In this document: positions 30,298 through 39,154 of the stretch, piece by piece
Layout: every line of letters begins with the position of its first letter
Numbering within the stretch: the stretch's first letter is position 1
Assembly: GCA_964511535.1 (NCBI GenBank)
Contig: CAZEFW010000033.1
Span: 1-64,000 of the forward strand
Direction of reading: 5' to 3'
Source: CAZCFB01 sp964511535
GTDB taxonomy: Bacteria > Myxococcota_A > Polyangia > GCA-2747355 > CAZCFB01
Length of the DNA stretch: 64,000 bases
Position numbers and translations under genes: made by a program
Notes under the pieces: model-generated
What the model was told of the DNA's origin: nothing
Database searches by the model: none
What the model saw: the letters and a program-made list of their open reading frames with translations, nothing else

Positions 30298-30798
30298 GAC
30301 GGCCAGCTCGCCGAAGGTGTAGACCACGGCGCCGGTGTTGGGGTCGTTGTCGATGTCCACGAAGCCGCTGTAGGCCATCTTGTCCAGCGCCTCTTCCACC
30401 TTGGCGAAGGGCTTGCCGGTGGCGATGACACCCTGGCTGACGCTGATGTAGCCGCCGTTCTTGCGCGCCGCCGACAGCAGCTGCTGGCGCATCTGCTCCT
30501 CCGGGTTAACCTTGCGCGCCGGGGGTAGAAGGCGAGGAGCCGGCCTCGCGGACAGCTCCTTGGCGCGATGGTTCTCGAGCTCCACCATGTCGCGCAGCCG
30601 GAACAGGTCGATGAGCTGGCCGATGCCGAACACGCCGAAGGTCAGCAGGTACAGCAAACCCGACAGCGGCTTTTTGAGATAGAAGCGGTGGATCCCGCAC
30701 AGGCCGAACACGCAGGCCAGCCAGGTGATGAATGCCGTACTGGGGGTGAAGCGCTCGGTGGTCTCGTCCATGATCTCTACCTCGTCGTCGATTCTCAT
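30295..30798 (-). CDS. TM2-domain membrane protein
   Basis: About 167 aa. The TM2 domain is clear: FITWLACVFGLCGIHRFYL, KKPLSGLLYLLTFGVFGIGQ, LIDLFRLRDMV, i.e. two helices joined by the characteristic GxHRFYL turn and ending in a D-x-F-x-x-R motif. The C-terminal half (MRQQLLSAARKNGGYISVSQ and on to a short winged-helix-like segment) is soluble and often accompanies bacterial TM2 domains. TM2 proteins have no settled function. ATG 30798 is chosen; an ATG at 30771 has a better ribosome binding site (GAGG) and would shorten the N-terminus by nine residues. It is divergent from the PLD gene. Confidence 0.88.
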   Translation of the reverse strand: MRIDDEVEIMDETTERFTPSTAFITWLACVFGLCGIHRFYLKKPLSGLLYLLTFGVFGIGQLIDLFRLRDMVELENHRAKELSARPAPRLLPPARKVNPEEQMRQQLLSAARKNGGYISVSQGVIATGKPFAKVEEALDKMAYSGFVDIDNDPNTGAVVYTFGELAV

Positions 30799-30902
30799 GC
30801 CCGAAAAGGTAGGGGCTCGCGCGGCAAGATCAACGGCCCGGGGACGAGGTGCCGGGCTACTTGTGGCGCCATTTTTATCCACACAGAGCGTAAGATGCCG
30901 AC

Positions 30903-31610
30903 ATGACTCTGAAGCGAGACGAGATCGACGAGATCCTGCTGCGCACCCTGGACGACGGCCGCCTCTCGCGCAGCGAGCGCCGGGCGCTGACGGCGCTGCT
31001 GTACGAGCGCCGCGACGACCCTGCCCTGCTGGACTATTTCCGCCACCGCGCCTTCGAGCTGGCGCGCCAGCGGCATGACCGGCGCGCCTGGTCGCTGACC
31101 CTGGACTGGCTCGAGGAGGTGCTCAAGGCCCTGGCCCAGGCGCGGAACGCGGACGACGAGCAGCCCTCGCTGGCCGAGGCCCACTTCAGCCCTGGCGACC
31201 GCTGCCGCCGCCGCATCTCCTCGCTCATCGACCGCTGCAGCGCCGCGGCAGACATCTGCGTGTTCACCATCACCGATGATCGCATCACCGGCGCGATCCT
31301 CGAGGCGCACCGCCGCGGCGTGCGCGTGCGAATCATCAGCGACGACGACAAGAGCACCGACCTGGGCAGCGACGTGATCGACCTGGAACGCGCCGGGGTG
31401 CAGGTGCGCCTGGATCGCACGGAGGCGCACATGCACCACAAGTTCGCCATCTTCGACCGGGCGTATCTGGTCACCGGCTCCTACAACTGGACCCGCGCCG
31501 CCGCCGCGCGCAACGAGGAGAACATCGTCGTCTCCAACGATCCGCGCCTCATCGGCTCGTTCAGCGAGACCTTCGACAAGCTGTGGCGCGCCTTCGCCCC
31601 GGAATCCTGA
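30903..31610 (+). CDS. single-HKD phospholipase D-superfamily protein (Nuc/Zucchini-like)
   Basis: A 235-aa protein whose C-terminal ~140 residues form one PLD domain with the motif HMHHKFAIFDRAYLVTGSYN (HxKx4D variant). Single-HKD members dimerise to form the active site, as in Nuc endonuclease and Zucchini/mitoPLD, which cut nucleic acids or cardiolipin. The N-terminal ~85 residues are helical and charged and unlike the PLD fold; they may bind a partner. No signal peptide is seen, so a cytoplasmic nuclease is most likely. The intergenic region with the TM2 gene is short and divergent, so the two promoters are shared or overlapping. Confidence 0.88.
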   Translation: MTLKRDEIDEILLRTLDDGRLSRSERRALTALLYERRDDPALLDYFRHRAFELARQRHDRRAWSLTLDWLEEVLKALAQARNADDEQPSLAEAHFSPGDRCRRRISSLIDRCSAAADICVFTITDDRITGAILEAHRRGVRVRIISDDDKSTDLGSDVIDLERAGVQVRLDRTEAHMHHKFAIFDRAYLVTGSYNWTRAAAARNEENIVVSNDPRLIGSFSETFDKLWRAFAPES

Positions 31611-31663
31611 TCCGCTCCCGCGCTGTTGTACAATCGGGTGTCCTTGCGAGGAGGTCGGAGGCG

Positions 31664-32992
31664 ATGCTCCACCGCGCGCTGTTGCTCTGTCTGCTCTGTG
31701 CCGCCCTGGCGCAGCTGGGGGCGTGCGCCCGCGGGGCCAGCACCACGGCGCCCGGCGACGGCAGCGTGGACACCAACACCACCGAGGGCGACTGGCGGCC
31801 GCACATCGGCCAGGACCGCGGCCCCGGGCCGAAGCCTGGCGACGCCGCGGTGCACACCCCGGCGGAGGGCGGCGCCGGGCCCAAGAAGGACAAGGGGCCA
31901 GGGCCCGCCGCGGTGGACAAGGACGGCGATGGCCACTGCTCCAAGGGGACCAAGGATCCCAAGGGCAAGTGCAAGAGCTTCAACGACTGCGATGACAAGG
32001 ACGCCTCCCGCCACCCCGGGGCGCTGGAGACCTGCAAGAACATGGGCGTGGACAACGACTGCGACGGCGACGCCAAGGAGGTGGACCTGAACAAGGACGG
32101 CAAGTCCGACCTCGGCATGGCCTGCCAGACCAGCAAGCCGGGGGTCTGCTCCGCGGGCCAGAAGCGCTGCGCCAAGGGCAAGCTGGTGTGCCAGAGCAAC
32201 ATCTCGCCCGGCCAGAAGAAGGAGACCTGCAACGGCCAGGACGACGACTGCGACGGTACCGCTGACAATGGAAACCTGTGCGGCAAGGGCAACAGCTGCC
32301 AGGGCAAAAAGGGGTGCCGCTGCGCCACCAGCCCGGCCTGCGTGGGCGACGAGCAGTGCTGCGGCGGCTCCTGTCAGGACATCCAAAAGGACCCCTCCCA
32401 CTGCGGCGGCTGCGGCGTGGCCTGCGGCGCCGGCGAGTCATGCTCGGGCGGCGCCTGCCGCTGCGGCGCCACCGTGGGCAAGGTGGGGGGCGGCAAGGCC
32501 TGCACCGGCGGCACCTGCTCCGGGGGCGCCTGCCTGGCGTGCAACCCGGGCTCCAACCTGGCCACCGCGGCCGCGGCCAGCTCCTCCGGTGGCGGCTTCG
32601 GCGTGCGCGGGCCCGACGCCATGCGCAACAACCTGCTGCAGGCCCAGTGCGACTTCCACTGGGTCAGCGCCGGCAGCGCGCCCGGGGGCAAGTGGGTCCA
32701 GTACAGCTGGTCGTCGCCGGTGCTGGTGGGGCGCGTCTGGTTCGACACCTCTCCCCTGAGCGGCTCGTGCAGCCTGAGCTCCGGCCGCACCCTGTACGGC
32801 GGCAAGGTGCAGTACTGGTCAGCGGGGGGGTGGAAGAGCCTGGCCGTGGTGTCGGGCAAGACCAGCGACTGGAGCGTCTCCTTCAAGCAGGTGAGCACCA
32901 CCAAGCTGCGCTTCCATGACCTGCACGCGCCCAACACCATCGGCCAGAAGAGCAACCCGATCATCTACGAGTGGCGGGTCTACTGTAAGTGA
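31664..32992 (+). CDS. MopE-type metal-binding-motif lipoprotein with discoidin-like C-terminus
   Basis: About 442 aa. ATG 31664 follows GGAGG and starts a lipoprotein signal (LCAALAQLGAC). The middle has MopE-like motifs rich in Asp and Cys (KSFNDCDDKDASRHPGALE, VDNDCDGDAKE, CNGQDDDCDGTADN), known as putative metal- or copper-binding repeats in secreted proteins, followed by Cys-rich segments (CCGGSCQDIQKDPSHCGGCG). The last ~150 residues look like an F5/8C (discoidin) carbohydrate-binding sandwich (VQYSWSSPVLVGRVWFDTS, KLRFHDLHAPNTIG). A surface-displayed binding protein is likely. It converges with, and overlaps by 13 bp, the peptidase gene downstream. Confidence 0.85.
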   Translation: MLHRALLLCLLCAALAQLGACARGASTTAPGDGSVDTNTTEGDWRPHIGQDRGPGPKPGDAAVHTPAEGGAGPKKDKGPGPAAVDKDGDGHCSKGTKDPKGKCKSFNDCDDKDASRHPGALETCKNMGVDNDCDGDAKEVDLNKDGKSDLGMACQTSKPGVCSAGQKRCAKGKLVCQSNISPGQKKETCNGQDDDCDGTADNGNLCGKGNSCQGKKGCRCATSPACVGDEQCCGGSCQDIQKDPSHCGGCGVACGAGESCSGGACRCGATVGKVGGGKACTGGTCSGGACLACNPGSNLATAAAASSSGGGFGVRGPDAMRNNLLQAQCDFHWVSAGSAPGGKWVQYSWSSPVLVGRVWFDTSPLSGSCSLSSGRTLYGGKVQYWSAGGWKSLAVVSGKTSDWSVSFKQVSTTKLRFHDLHAPNTIGQKSNPIIYEWRVYCK

Positions 32993-34374
32993 TCCCCCGG
33001 GCTGGCCGGCACCGAGGTCGCCCCCTCCGGGGTGATGGGCGGGCCCGGATCCGGCCACAGGCTCTTGCCGGTCTTGTGCTTCGTGTACCCCAGGTAGATG
33101 GTGCTCACGTGCACATGGTGGTGGTGCGACAGGAACCACCCCTGGCCGGTGTTGGTGATCTCCCAGCGTGTGCGCACCTTCATGGTCTTCAGCGCGCGGT
33201 TTGAGATGAGCCCCTTCTGGTTCTGCTTGGCCGCCTCCGCCATCATGATCGGGCCGATCTTGCCGTCCACGCCGCACACGCGGATCCGGCCGCTCTCGAA
33301 GATCTTGCCCAGGAAGAAGGTGGAGCGGGGCAGGTCCAGGGTGTTGGGGGACTCGGTGCAGTGGTTCACCTTGATCCCGGCGTTGTTGGTCTCGTCGCAC
33401 ACCGGGCGCGGGTCGTTGTCCTTGGTGCCGGTCTGGTAGTAGGCCACGTCGATGTCCACCCCGTTGTTGTGGCTGCCGGGCGGGTGGCGGTATTTGCCCT
33501 TGGAGTCCTTGGGCGTCGTGCCGTCCTTGGCGCTGCCGTCGGCCATGCTGATGGGCCAGCTGCCGGGCATCACGCAATTGGTGGCCGCCGAGGCGTACTT
33601 GACCAGCTGGAAGGTGTCCCGCCGCAGCCAGGCCCACTGCGACAGGGTGTAGACCTTGAACCCGTCGCCGCCGCTGCGCGGGAGCATCTCCTCGAGCTTC
33701 ATGCAGTCGGTGCCGTCCCCGCAGCGACGGGGGGGCAGCTTGCAGGTGCTGCTGCCGGTGCAGCCGGAGGTGTCGAAGCGGCACGCCTTGCAGCCGAGGG
33801 AGCCGCCGGAATAGCCGAAGGCGCCGCACTTCAGCCCGTCGTGGTCCTTGTCATCGCAGTCTTCGCCAGCCTCCGCCTTTCCGTTGCCGCAGCGGGCCGG
33901 GGGATCGCCGGTGCAGAAATAGGCCGCCACCGTGGGGTGCAGCACGCAGCCCAGCCCGCCGGGGCAGTGGGGGTTGTCGCCGTCGCACACGAAGCCGCAC
34001 AGCTTGCTGCTGCCGCTGGAGAACACGCAGGAGGCGCCCGTGATGGCGGTGCAGTCGCTGCTCTTGGTGCAGGTCTTGGTGCAGTAGCCCATGGTGGTGC
34101 TCTGCCCCAGGACCCGCAGGCAGGTCAGGCCCGCCTGGCAGGTGTCTTTCTTGCCGGGTTCACACCGGGCGCCGTAGCCGCTGGTGCCCGACTGCAGATA
34201 ATCCGCGGCTGGCAGCAGGTCCGGCGCCGCGCTGTCCGGCGCCGAGCTCCGATCCGCCGCGCCGGCGTCGGCCACGGAGGCCGCGCTGTCGGCGGCCCCT
34301 GGATCGTCGTCGCTGCAGGCGGCCCCGAGCCCCGCCAGCAGGAGGGTCGTCATAATCAGCTTCGTATGTCTCAT
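32980..34374 (-). CDS. LAS-type (M74/M15-like) metallopeptidase lipoprotein with Cys-rich N-terminal part
   Basis: About 464 aa. ATG 34374 follows GGGGAG and starts a lipoprotein signal (LLLAGLGAACSDD). A low-complexity Ala/Asp linker and a Cys-rich region (about 70-215, CEPGKKDTCQAGLTCLRV, CTKTCTKSSDCTAITGASC) come first. The C-terminal ~240 residues carry LAS-type metal motifs: SHNNGVDIDVAYYQ (His, Asp) and HHHHVHVS (His-x-His), as in penicillin-insensitive murein endopeptidase MepA (M74) and D-Ala-D-Ala peptidases (M15). The likely role is cutting peptide crosslinks in peptidoglycan or a similar target outside the cell. It overlaps the convergent MopE-like gene by 13 bp. Confidence 0.8.
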   Translation of the reverse strand: MRHTKLIMTTLLLAGLGAACSDDDPGAADSAASVADAGAADRSSAPDSAAPDLLPAADYLQSGTSGYGARCEPGKKDTCQAGLTCLRVLGQSTTMGYCTKTCTKSSDCTAITGASCVFSSGSSKLCGFVCDGDNPHCPGGLGCVLHPTVAAYFCTGDPPARCGNGKAEAGEDCDDKDHDGLKCGAFGYSGGSLGCKACRFDTSGCTGSSTCKLPPRRCGDGTDCMKLEEMLPRSGGDGFKVYTLSQWAWLRRDTFQLVKYASAATNCVMPGSWPISMADGSAKDGTTPKDSKGKYRHPPGSHNNGVDIDVAYYQTGTKDNDPRPVCDETNNAGIKVNHCTESPNTLDLPRSTFFLGKIFESGRIRVCGVDGKIGPIMMAEAAKQNQKGLISNRALKTMKVRTRWEITNTGQGWFLSHHHHVHVSTIYLGYTKHKTGKSLWPDPGPPITPEGATSVPASPGDHLQ

Positions 34375-34403
34375 GGCGCGCTCCCCTTTGGAGACATTAT
34401 AAG

Positions 34404-34928
34404 TCACGGGTCGATCAGGCCGTCGAGCAGCCGCTCGCGCCGCAGCGCCTCCAGACGCCTGAACCGCTCCTCGATGCTTCGAGAGAGCGCCTCTGCGTGG
34501 TCCAGGTCTCCGCGGGCGTGGAGCTCACGGCTCAGCATGGGGCACAGGTAGCTGGTGCAGGAGTTGGGACGATGCGCCACGGGCAGCGCGCAACCGCGAG
34601 GTCCGCGGAGAGCACACCCGGCGGGCTTCGTGGCCCGGCTCAGCAGGTGATGGGGCCGGGTCCCCGAGCACCACAGCGCCACCAGCTCGTCCGGTGAAAA
34701 GAGCTTGTGGGTCGGGCTGGAGCAACAGTCGCCGCCCTCGAAAACCCCCCGGGCCCCGGGCAACCCGCGGGCGCAGGTTGCGCAGGACTGGATCCCCTCG
34801 AGCAAGGAGGCCAGCTGTTGGCGGGCGGCCAGCAATTCCAGGGCCAGCGCCCGTTCCTCCCTCGAAACCTGCTCAGCCAACCCGAGCCGGGCCATCGTCT
34901 GCCTCAAGCCGATCAGCTCCTGAGCCAT
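34404..34928 (-). CDS. Cys-cluster protein, YkgJ-like
   Basis: About 174 aa with ten Cys residues clustered between residues ~55 and 130: CATCARG, GGDCCSSP, ALWCSGTRPH, AGCALRGPRGCALP, AHRPNSCTSYLCP. The spacing, with 'GC...GC...HRP.SC..YLC', resembles the YkgJ/CxxCxxCC zinc or iron-sulfur cluster family (C-x-x-C-G-x-C-C ... RP-x-x-C-R). The ends are helical and charged. No signal peptide. ATG 34928 lacks a strong ribosome binding site; the frame stays open upstream. It is divergent from the PilY1-like gene. Confidence 0.65.
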   Translation of the reverse strand: MAQELIGLRQTMARLGLAEQVSREERALALELLAARQQLASLLEGIQSCATCARGLPGARGVFEGGDCCSSPTHKLFSPDELVALWCSGTRPHHLLSRATKPAGCALRGPRGCALPVAHRPNSCTSYLCPMLSRELHARGDLDHAEALSRSIEERFRRLEALRRERLLDGLIDP

Positions 34929-35061
34929 GGGCCAGGGGTAGCGAACCAGATCGAGAAAATCGATTGCAATTACAGCCGCTTTTAAATGCTCACAGAAATA
35001 GCGGAATTTTCTTTGTAACGATCGGCGGTCCGGGTCGCATTTAAAAATGAGCGACAAAAAG

Positions 35062-35075
35062 GTAATCATGATTAC
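35062..35075. promoter_or_regulatory. perfect 14-bp palindrome over the PilY1-like start
   Basis: GTAATCATGATTAC is its own reverse complement and includes the ATG at 35068. It lies in an AT-rich divergent promoter region (34929-35067) and could be an operator binding a dimeric repressor, which would block translation initiation or elongation of polymerase. Confidence 0.4.
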
Positions 35076-38000
35076 ATGTTTCGCATTCGTCAATGATCTC
35101 GGGCTCTCAACTCCACGCCACGCACGAGCCATCAGTATCGCTCTTTTCCTGCTGTTCGTCCCGTCCAGCGCGGCCGCGCGGGTCGATCCTCTCCGCATCA
35201 TCACCGAGCGCGCCATGCGCAGCGAGATCCTCATCGTGCTCGACACCTCGGGCTCCATGGCGTGGCGCTCTTCGCCGCCCCAGGCGGTGGGATCCGACTG
35301 CGAGGGAGACCGCGCCGGCACGGTGGACCTGTGCGGCGATGGCATCTGCACCGGCGCCGAGGGCAGCGCGCTGACCCCCTGCCCCGCCGACTGCCCCACC
35401 TCCGATCCCCAGAGCAGCACGCCCGGGCCGACGCCCACCTGCTCGGCCAGCGCCGCGTTCCCATCGCGCCTCTCCATGGTCAAGCGCGTGCTGCGCAACC
35501 TGCTGCCCAGGCTCAGCAAGTCAGCCGCGTTCGGCATGGTGACCTTCGCCCAGAGCGGCTACTTCATGTATCGCAAGGCCCTGTCAGGCGGCGCGGTCCA
35601 CTCCACCAGCGTCTACCTGAGCCGGGCGGAGATGGAGCAGCAGGGCGCATGGGACAAGGACGCCGAGGCCCCACGGGCCGCCTACGCCCGCCACGGCACC
35701 GGCTACACCCTGCTGTCCGGCGCCGGCCTCACCGTGACGCGGGACAGCCTCTACGCCCGGCAGGACGACCCCTCGATCCAGACCCGCATCCGCTGGTCCA
35801 TCGCAGGGCTGACCCACTTCGACGGCCTCCACACCTGGCTGTACCGCGGCAGCTACTATGTCTACGGTCAGCGGGCCGCCGACCCGGCGGTCACCACGAC
35901 CTCGCCCGATTATCGCGGGCCTCAGTTCACCGACGCGGCCGGCGAGACCTGGGTCCACCACCGCTTCGGCAACAGCTACACCAGCCAGGGGATCTCCGCC
36001 TCCAGCGCGGGCGCCGTGGTGGTGCCCCTCTCGCCCGCTGACAGCCAGCCGGCCCAGGACACCAACCTGTTCGGCATCCTGTCGCGCATGGCCCCGGCTC
36101 AAAGCGGCGGCCTGTGGGCGTGGGGCGGCACGCCCACCGGGCCCGCCATCCAGACCGCCGAGGCTCACTTCTTCCAGCGCCAGGCCGGCAGCGGGATGTT
36201 CGCCGCCGCTGGCGCCGACCCGGCTGCCGCGTGCCGGCCGCGCTTCGTGCTGCTGCTCACCGACGGACAGTCCAACTCCGGCACCAGCCCGGTGACCGCC
36301 GCCTCCAGCCTGTACAGCAACCCCGCCTTCGGCGGCAACCCGATCCGCACGGTGGTGGTGGGCCTGCCCGGCCTGCCCTCGGCCGCCATCAGCGAGCTGG
36401 ACCAGATCGCCGACCGGGGCGACGACGGCCAGAGCAACGGCAGCGCCCACGCCCACTTCGCCAACGACGAGGCCACGCTGATCACGGTGCTGGAGCAGGC
36501 CTTCCTGGAGATCCTCCAGGGCGACTACACCACCACGCCGCCCGGGGTGACCAACTCGGGCATGACCGGCGTGTCTCGTGACCTGGCGCTGGTCTCATCC
36601 ACCCGCTACCCGGGCTGGAAGGGGCACCTGCGCGCCCTGGACCTGACCACCGAGCCGCCCACCGAGCGCTGGGAGGCCGGGGCGCTGCTGGCAGCGCGGC
36701 CCTGGAGCTCACGCGACCTCTTCTCCGGCTACCCCGACAGCGCCGGCGGCGAGCCCGTGCGCCTGCTGGCCAAGGACGGGAGCGTCAACCTGGACGGCGG
36801 CTGCAGCGGCTGCGGCACCGTGGGGCTGCGAGCGGTCTGGCAAGGCACCGGCGCCACCTTGCCCCCCGACGACGAGATGCGGGCCGTGGTGCGCTGGATG
36901 GCGGGCAAAGATCGGCCGTGGAAGCTCGGCCCGATCTTCCGCTCCACGCCGGCCAGCGTGGGCCCGCCGCCGCGCTACGAGGGCGTGGCCGGCCACGAGC
37001 AGTTCCGCAAGCTGCACGCCGCCCGTGAGCGCCTGGCCTACGTCACCAGCAACGACGGCCTGCTGCACGCCTTCCGCGTCCGGGACGGCAGCGAGGCGTT
37101 CGCCTACGTGCCGCCCAACCTGTGGCCGAAGATCCACGCGCTGTGGAAGCGCGGCGGGCAGCCCAACGACCCGGCCGGCTTCAGCTGGGTGCTGGCCGCC
37201 TCGCCGCGGGTGGAGGACATCCCGCCGGCCGCGCCCCCCGGGCAGTGGTCCACCCAGCTGCTGCTGACCATGGGGCCCGGCGACAGCGCTTTTTTGGCCC
37301 TGGACATCACCGCCCCGTCAGGCTGCAAGAGCGTGGCGAGCTGCCAGCTCAACACCCCTCCGTTCCGCGTCGTGACCCACTCGCGGGACCTGGGCATGTC
37401 GTCGGTGATGGGCGAGACCTGGTCGGTGCCGGCCCTGTTCTACCACCGGCCCGATCCGGCGCAGGAGGACGTCGAGGCGCGCGTGGCCGCGGGCAGCGGC
37501 TACGCCCCCACCAGCGCGAGCGACCATTACAACTTCTTCGGCCAGCCGTACCAGTCGCCCGCCTCCGCCCTGCACTCCGCCGCGGGGGCGGCCGTGGACC
37601 ATGCCACGCTGGCCGACACCGTGGCCGCGGTGGATCCCGACCACGGGCGGCGAGTGGTGGCCACATACCAGGCAGACCTGAACGGCCGCGTGGTGCGCTA
37701 CCACCGGGGCGATTCAGCCCAGGGCGAGGCTGTGCTGCTGGGCGGCGCGCAGGAGCCGATCTACTACAGCCCGGCCGCGCTCACCCTCGGCGGCGAGGAG
37801 GTGCTGTTGGCTGCCGCGTCAGGCTCCACCGAGGAGGCCTCCCCTCAACCAAACGCGGAGGCCACGCTCTACCTGAGCCGGGACGCCGGCCCCTCCGAGC
37901 CACCCCCGACGCCGACCATGGCGTGCAAGGCGGGCGCCCTGTGCAGCGGCGCCGCCGGCTGCCCCATCACCAGCGGGGCCACGTGCGCGGGCCCGTCGGG

Positions 38001-38358
38001 CAAGGCGCTGCCCGTGGCGCCGCCGGTGCTGCTGCGAAACGAGTACCCGGGCGGCGCGCCCACCGACGACGCGTTCTACCTGCTGTACGAGCCGCCGGCG
38101 GCGGTGTGCCTCACGGGGAGCTCCTGGCTGGTGCGCGTGTCCGACGGCGGCGCGGGCCCGCAGCTGGTGAGCGCCACCGAGTACAAGGGGGTACGAGCCA
38201 CCGGGCTATCCGTGGCCAACGGTCGCATCGACCTGGCGGTGGCGCGGGTCGGAGATGCCGGCGAGCCGGCCACAGTGTTCACGGTTTACAAGGCGCTCCA
38301 GAACGGCCCGTTGACCGGGGTCAAGCCGTACGTGGAGAGCTGGAAGGAGATCCGTTGA
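35068..38358 (+). CDS. pilY1: PilY1-like type IV pilus adhesin/biogenesis protein
   Basis: About 1096 aa. A signal peptide (SIALFLLFVPSSAAA) is followed by a split von Willebrand A domain with the MIDAS DTSGSMAW motif near residue 65 and TDGQSNSG near 410, and a C-terminal PilC/PilY1 beta-propeller region (AYVTSNDGLLHAFRVRDGSE, FAYVPPNLWPKIHALW, ATYQADLNGRVVRYHRGD), the hallmark of PilY1. These proteins sit at the pilus tip and control retraction and surface sensing. A Cys-rich insert follows the vWA start (CGDGICTGAEGSALTPCPADC). ATG 35068 is preferred (AAGG five bases upstream) over ATG 35047. The ECF sigma gene starts one base after its stop. No minor pilin genes are adjacent. Confidence 0.9.
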   Translation: MITCFAFVNDLGLSTPRHARAISIALFLLFVPSSAAARVDPLRIITERAMRSEILIVLDTSGSMAWRSSPPQAVGSDCEGDRAGTVDLCGDGICTGAEGSALTPCPADCPTSDPQSSTPGPTPTCSASAAFPSRLSMVKRVLRNLLPRLSKSAAFGMVTFAQSGYFMYRKALSGGAVHSTSVYLSRAEMEQQGAWDKDAEAPRAAYARHGTGYTLLSGAGLTVTRDSLYARQDDPSIQTRIRWSIAGLTHFDGLHTWLYRGSYYVYGQRAADPAVTTTSPDYRGPQFTDAAGETWVHHRFGNSYTSQGISASSAGAVVVPLSPADSQPAQDTNLFGILSRMAPAQSGGLWAWGGTPTGPAIQTAEAHFFQRQAGSGMFAAAGADPAAACRPRFVLLLTDGQSNSGTSPVTAASSLYSNPAFGGNPIRTVVVGLPGLPSAAISELDQIADRGDDGQSNGSAHAHFANDEATLITVLEQAFLEILQGDYTTTPPGVTNSGMTGVSRDLALVSSTRYPGWKGHLRALDLTTEPPTERWEAGALLAARPWSSRDLFSGYPDSAGGEPVRLLAKDGSVNLDGGCSGCGTVGLRAVWQGTGATLPPDDEMRAVVRWMAGKDRPWKLGPIFRSTPASVGPPPRYEGVAGHEQFRKLHAARERLAYVTSNDGLLHAFRVRDGSEAFAYVPPNLWPKIHALWKRGGQPNDPAGFSWVLAASPRVEDIPPAAPPGQWSTQLLLTMGPGDSAFLALDITAPSGCKSVASCQLNTPPFRVVTHSRDLGMSSVMGETWSVPALFYHRPDPAQEDVEARVAAGSGYAPTSASDHYNFFGQPYQSPASALHSAAGAAVDHATLADTVAAVDPDHGRRVVATYQADLNGRVVRYHRGDSAQGEAVLLGGAQEPIYYSPAALTLGGEEVLLAAASGSTEEASPQPNAEATLYLSRDAGPSEPPPTPTMACKAGALCSGAAGCPITSGATCAGPSGKALPVAPPVLLRNEYPGGAPTDDAFYLLYEPPAAVCLTGSSWLVRVSDGGAGPQLVSATEYKGVRATGLSVANGRIDLAVARVGDAGEPATVFTVYKALQNGPLTGVKPYVESWKEIR

Positions 38359-38359
38359 G

Positions 38360-39154
38360 GTGGGCGACGTGAAGCCCTCGTTGAAACAGGGCCGCGCGCC
38401 GGCCACACTTATAGAGGGGGACAACAAGGTGCGCGCCGGGCAGACCGGCGCGCGGGAGAAGCACCCCCTGAAGCCGCGCAGCAAAGAGGACACCCCACAG
38501 CGGCCCCCTGCGAGGGAGATCGTGCCCGCCAGCGGCACGTACCACCTCCGGCGCGGGCAGGTGGTGTCCGACAGGGTGGGCGAGCCGCCAGAGCGGCTGC
38601 GAGACCGGCTCATCGTGCGCCAGGTGCTGGCCGGCGACCGCGAGCGCTTCTCGCTGCTCATGGACCGCTACCGGGAGCGGATCTTCGCCCTGACCCGGCG
38701 CATGGTGGGCAACGAGGCCGAGGCCGAAGACCTGATGCAGCAGACCTTCACCGAGGCGTTCGAGGCGCTCGAGCGCTTCGACCAGCGGCGGCGGTTCCGC
38801 ACCTGGCTGTTCCGCATCGCCACCAACAACTGCCTCGACTTCCTCAAGAGCCACCGCCGCCTGGAGCACCCCACCGGCGACAGCGGCGAGTACGAGGCGG
38901 CCATGTTCGCCGGGCGCATGGATGCGAGCCCCGAGCAGTGGCTTCACACCACCCGGCGCCTGTCCCGCGCCCTCATCGCGCTCAAGGAGCTGAAGCCCAA
39001 GTACCGCCTGCCCGTGATCCTCAAGGACCTCGAGGGGCTGAGCTACGAGGAGATCCAGGAGGTGATGGACCTGCCGCAGGGCACCCTGCGCATCAGGGTC
39101 CACAGGGGCCGGGCGCGCATCCGCGAGCTGCTCAAGCGGCTGGAGGGGCAGTAG
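38360..39154 (+). CDS. ECF-type RNA polymerase sigma factor
   Basis: A 264-aa sigma factor of the ECF group. Region 2 is DLMQQTFTEAFEALERFD...FRTWLFRIATNNCLDFLK and region 4 is LKPKYRLPVILKDLEGLSYE, EIQEVMDLPQGTLRIRVHRG. The first ~70 residues before region 2 are basic, Pro-rich and not conserved, so the GTG at 38360 may be too far upstream. It begins one base after the stop of the PilY1-like gene and is probably co-transcribed. No anti-sigma gene is adjacent. The stop codon forms the first base of a long hairpin. Confidence 0.93.
   Translation: MGDVKPSLKQGRAPATLIEGDNKVRAGQTGAREKHPLKPRSKEDTPQRPPAREIVPASGTYHLRRGQVVSDRVGEPPERLRDRLIVRQVLAGDRERFSLLMDRYRERIFALTRRMVGNEAEAEDLMQQTFTEAFEALERFDQRRRFRTWLFRIATNNCLDFLKSHRRLEHPTGDSGEYEAAMFAGRMDASPEQWLHTTRRLSRALIALKELKPKYRLPVILKDLEGLSYEEIQEVMDLPQGTLRIRVHRGRARIRELLKRLEGQ

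Noticed and set aside
34929..35537. Long minus-strand N-terminal extension of the YkgJ-like gene
   Set aside because: The extension is antisense to the PilY1-like coding region and not Cys-cluster-like; an internal ATG fits better.
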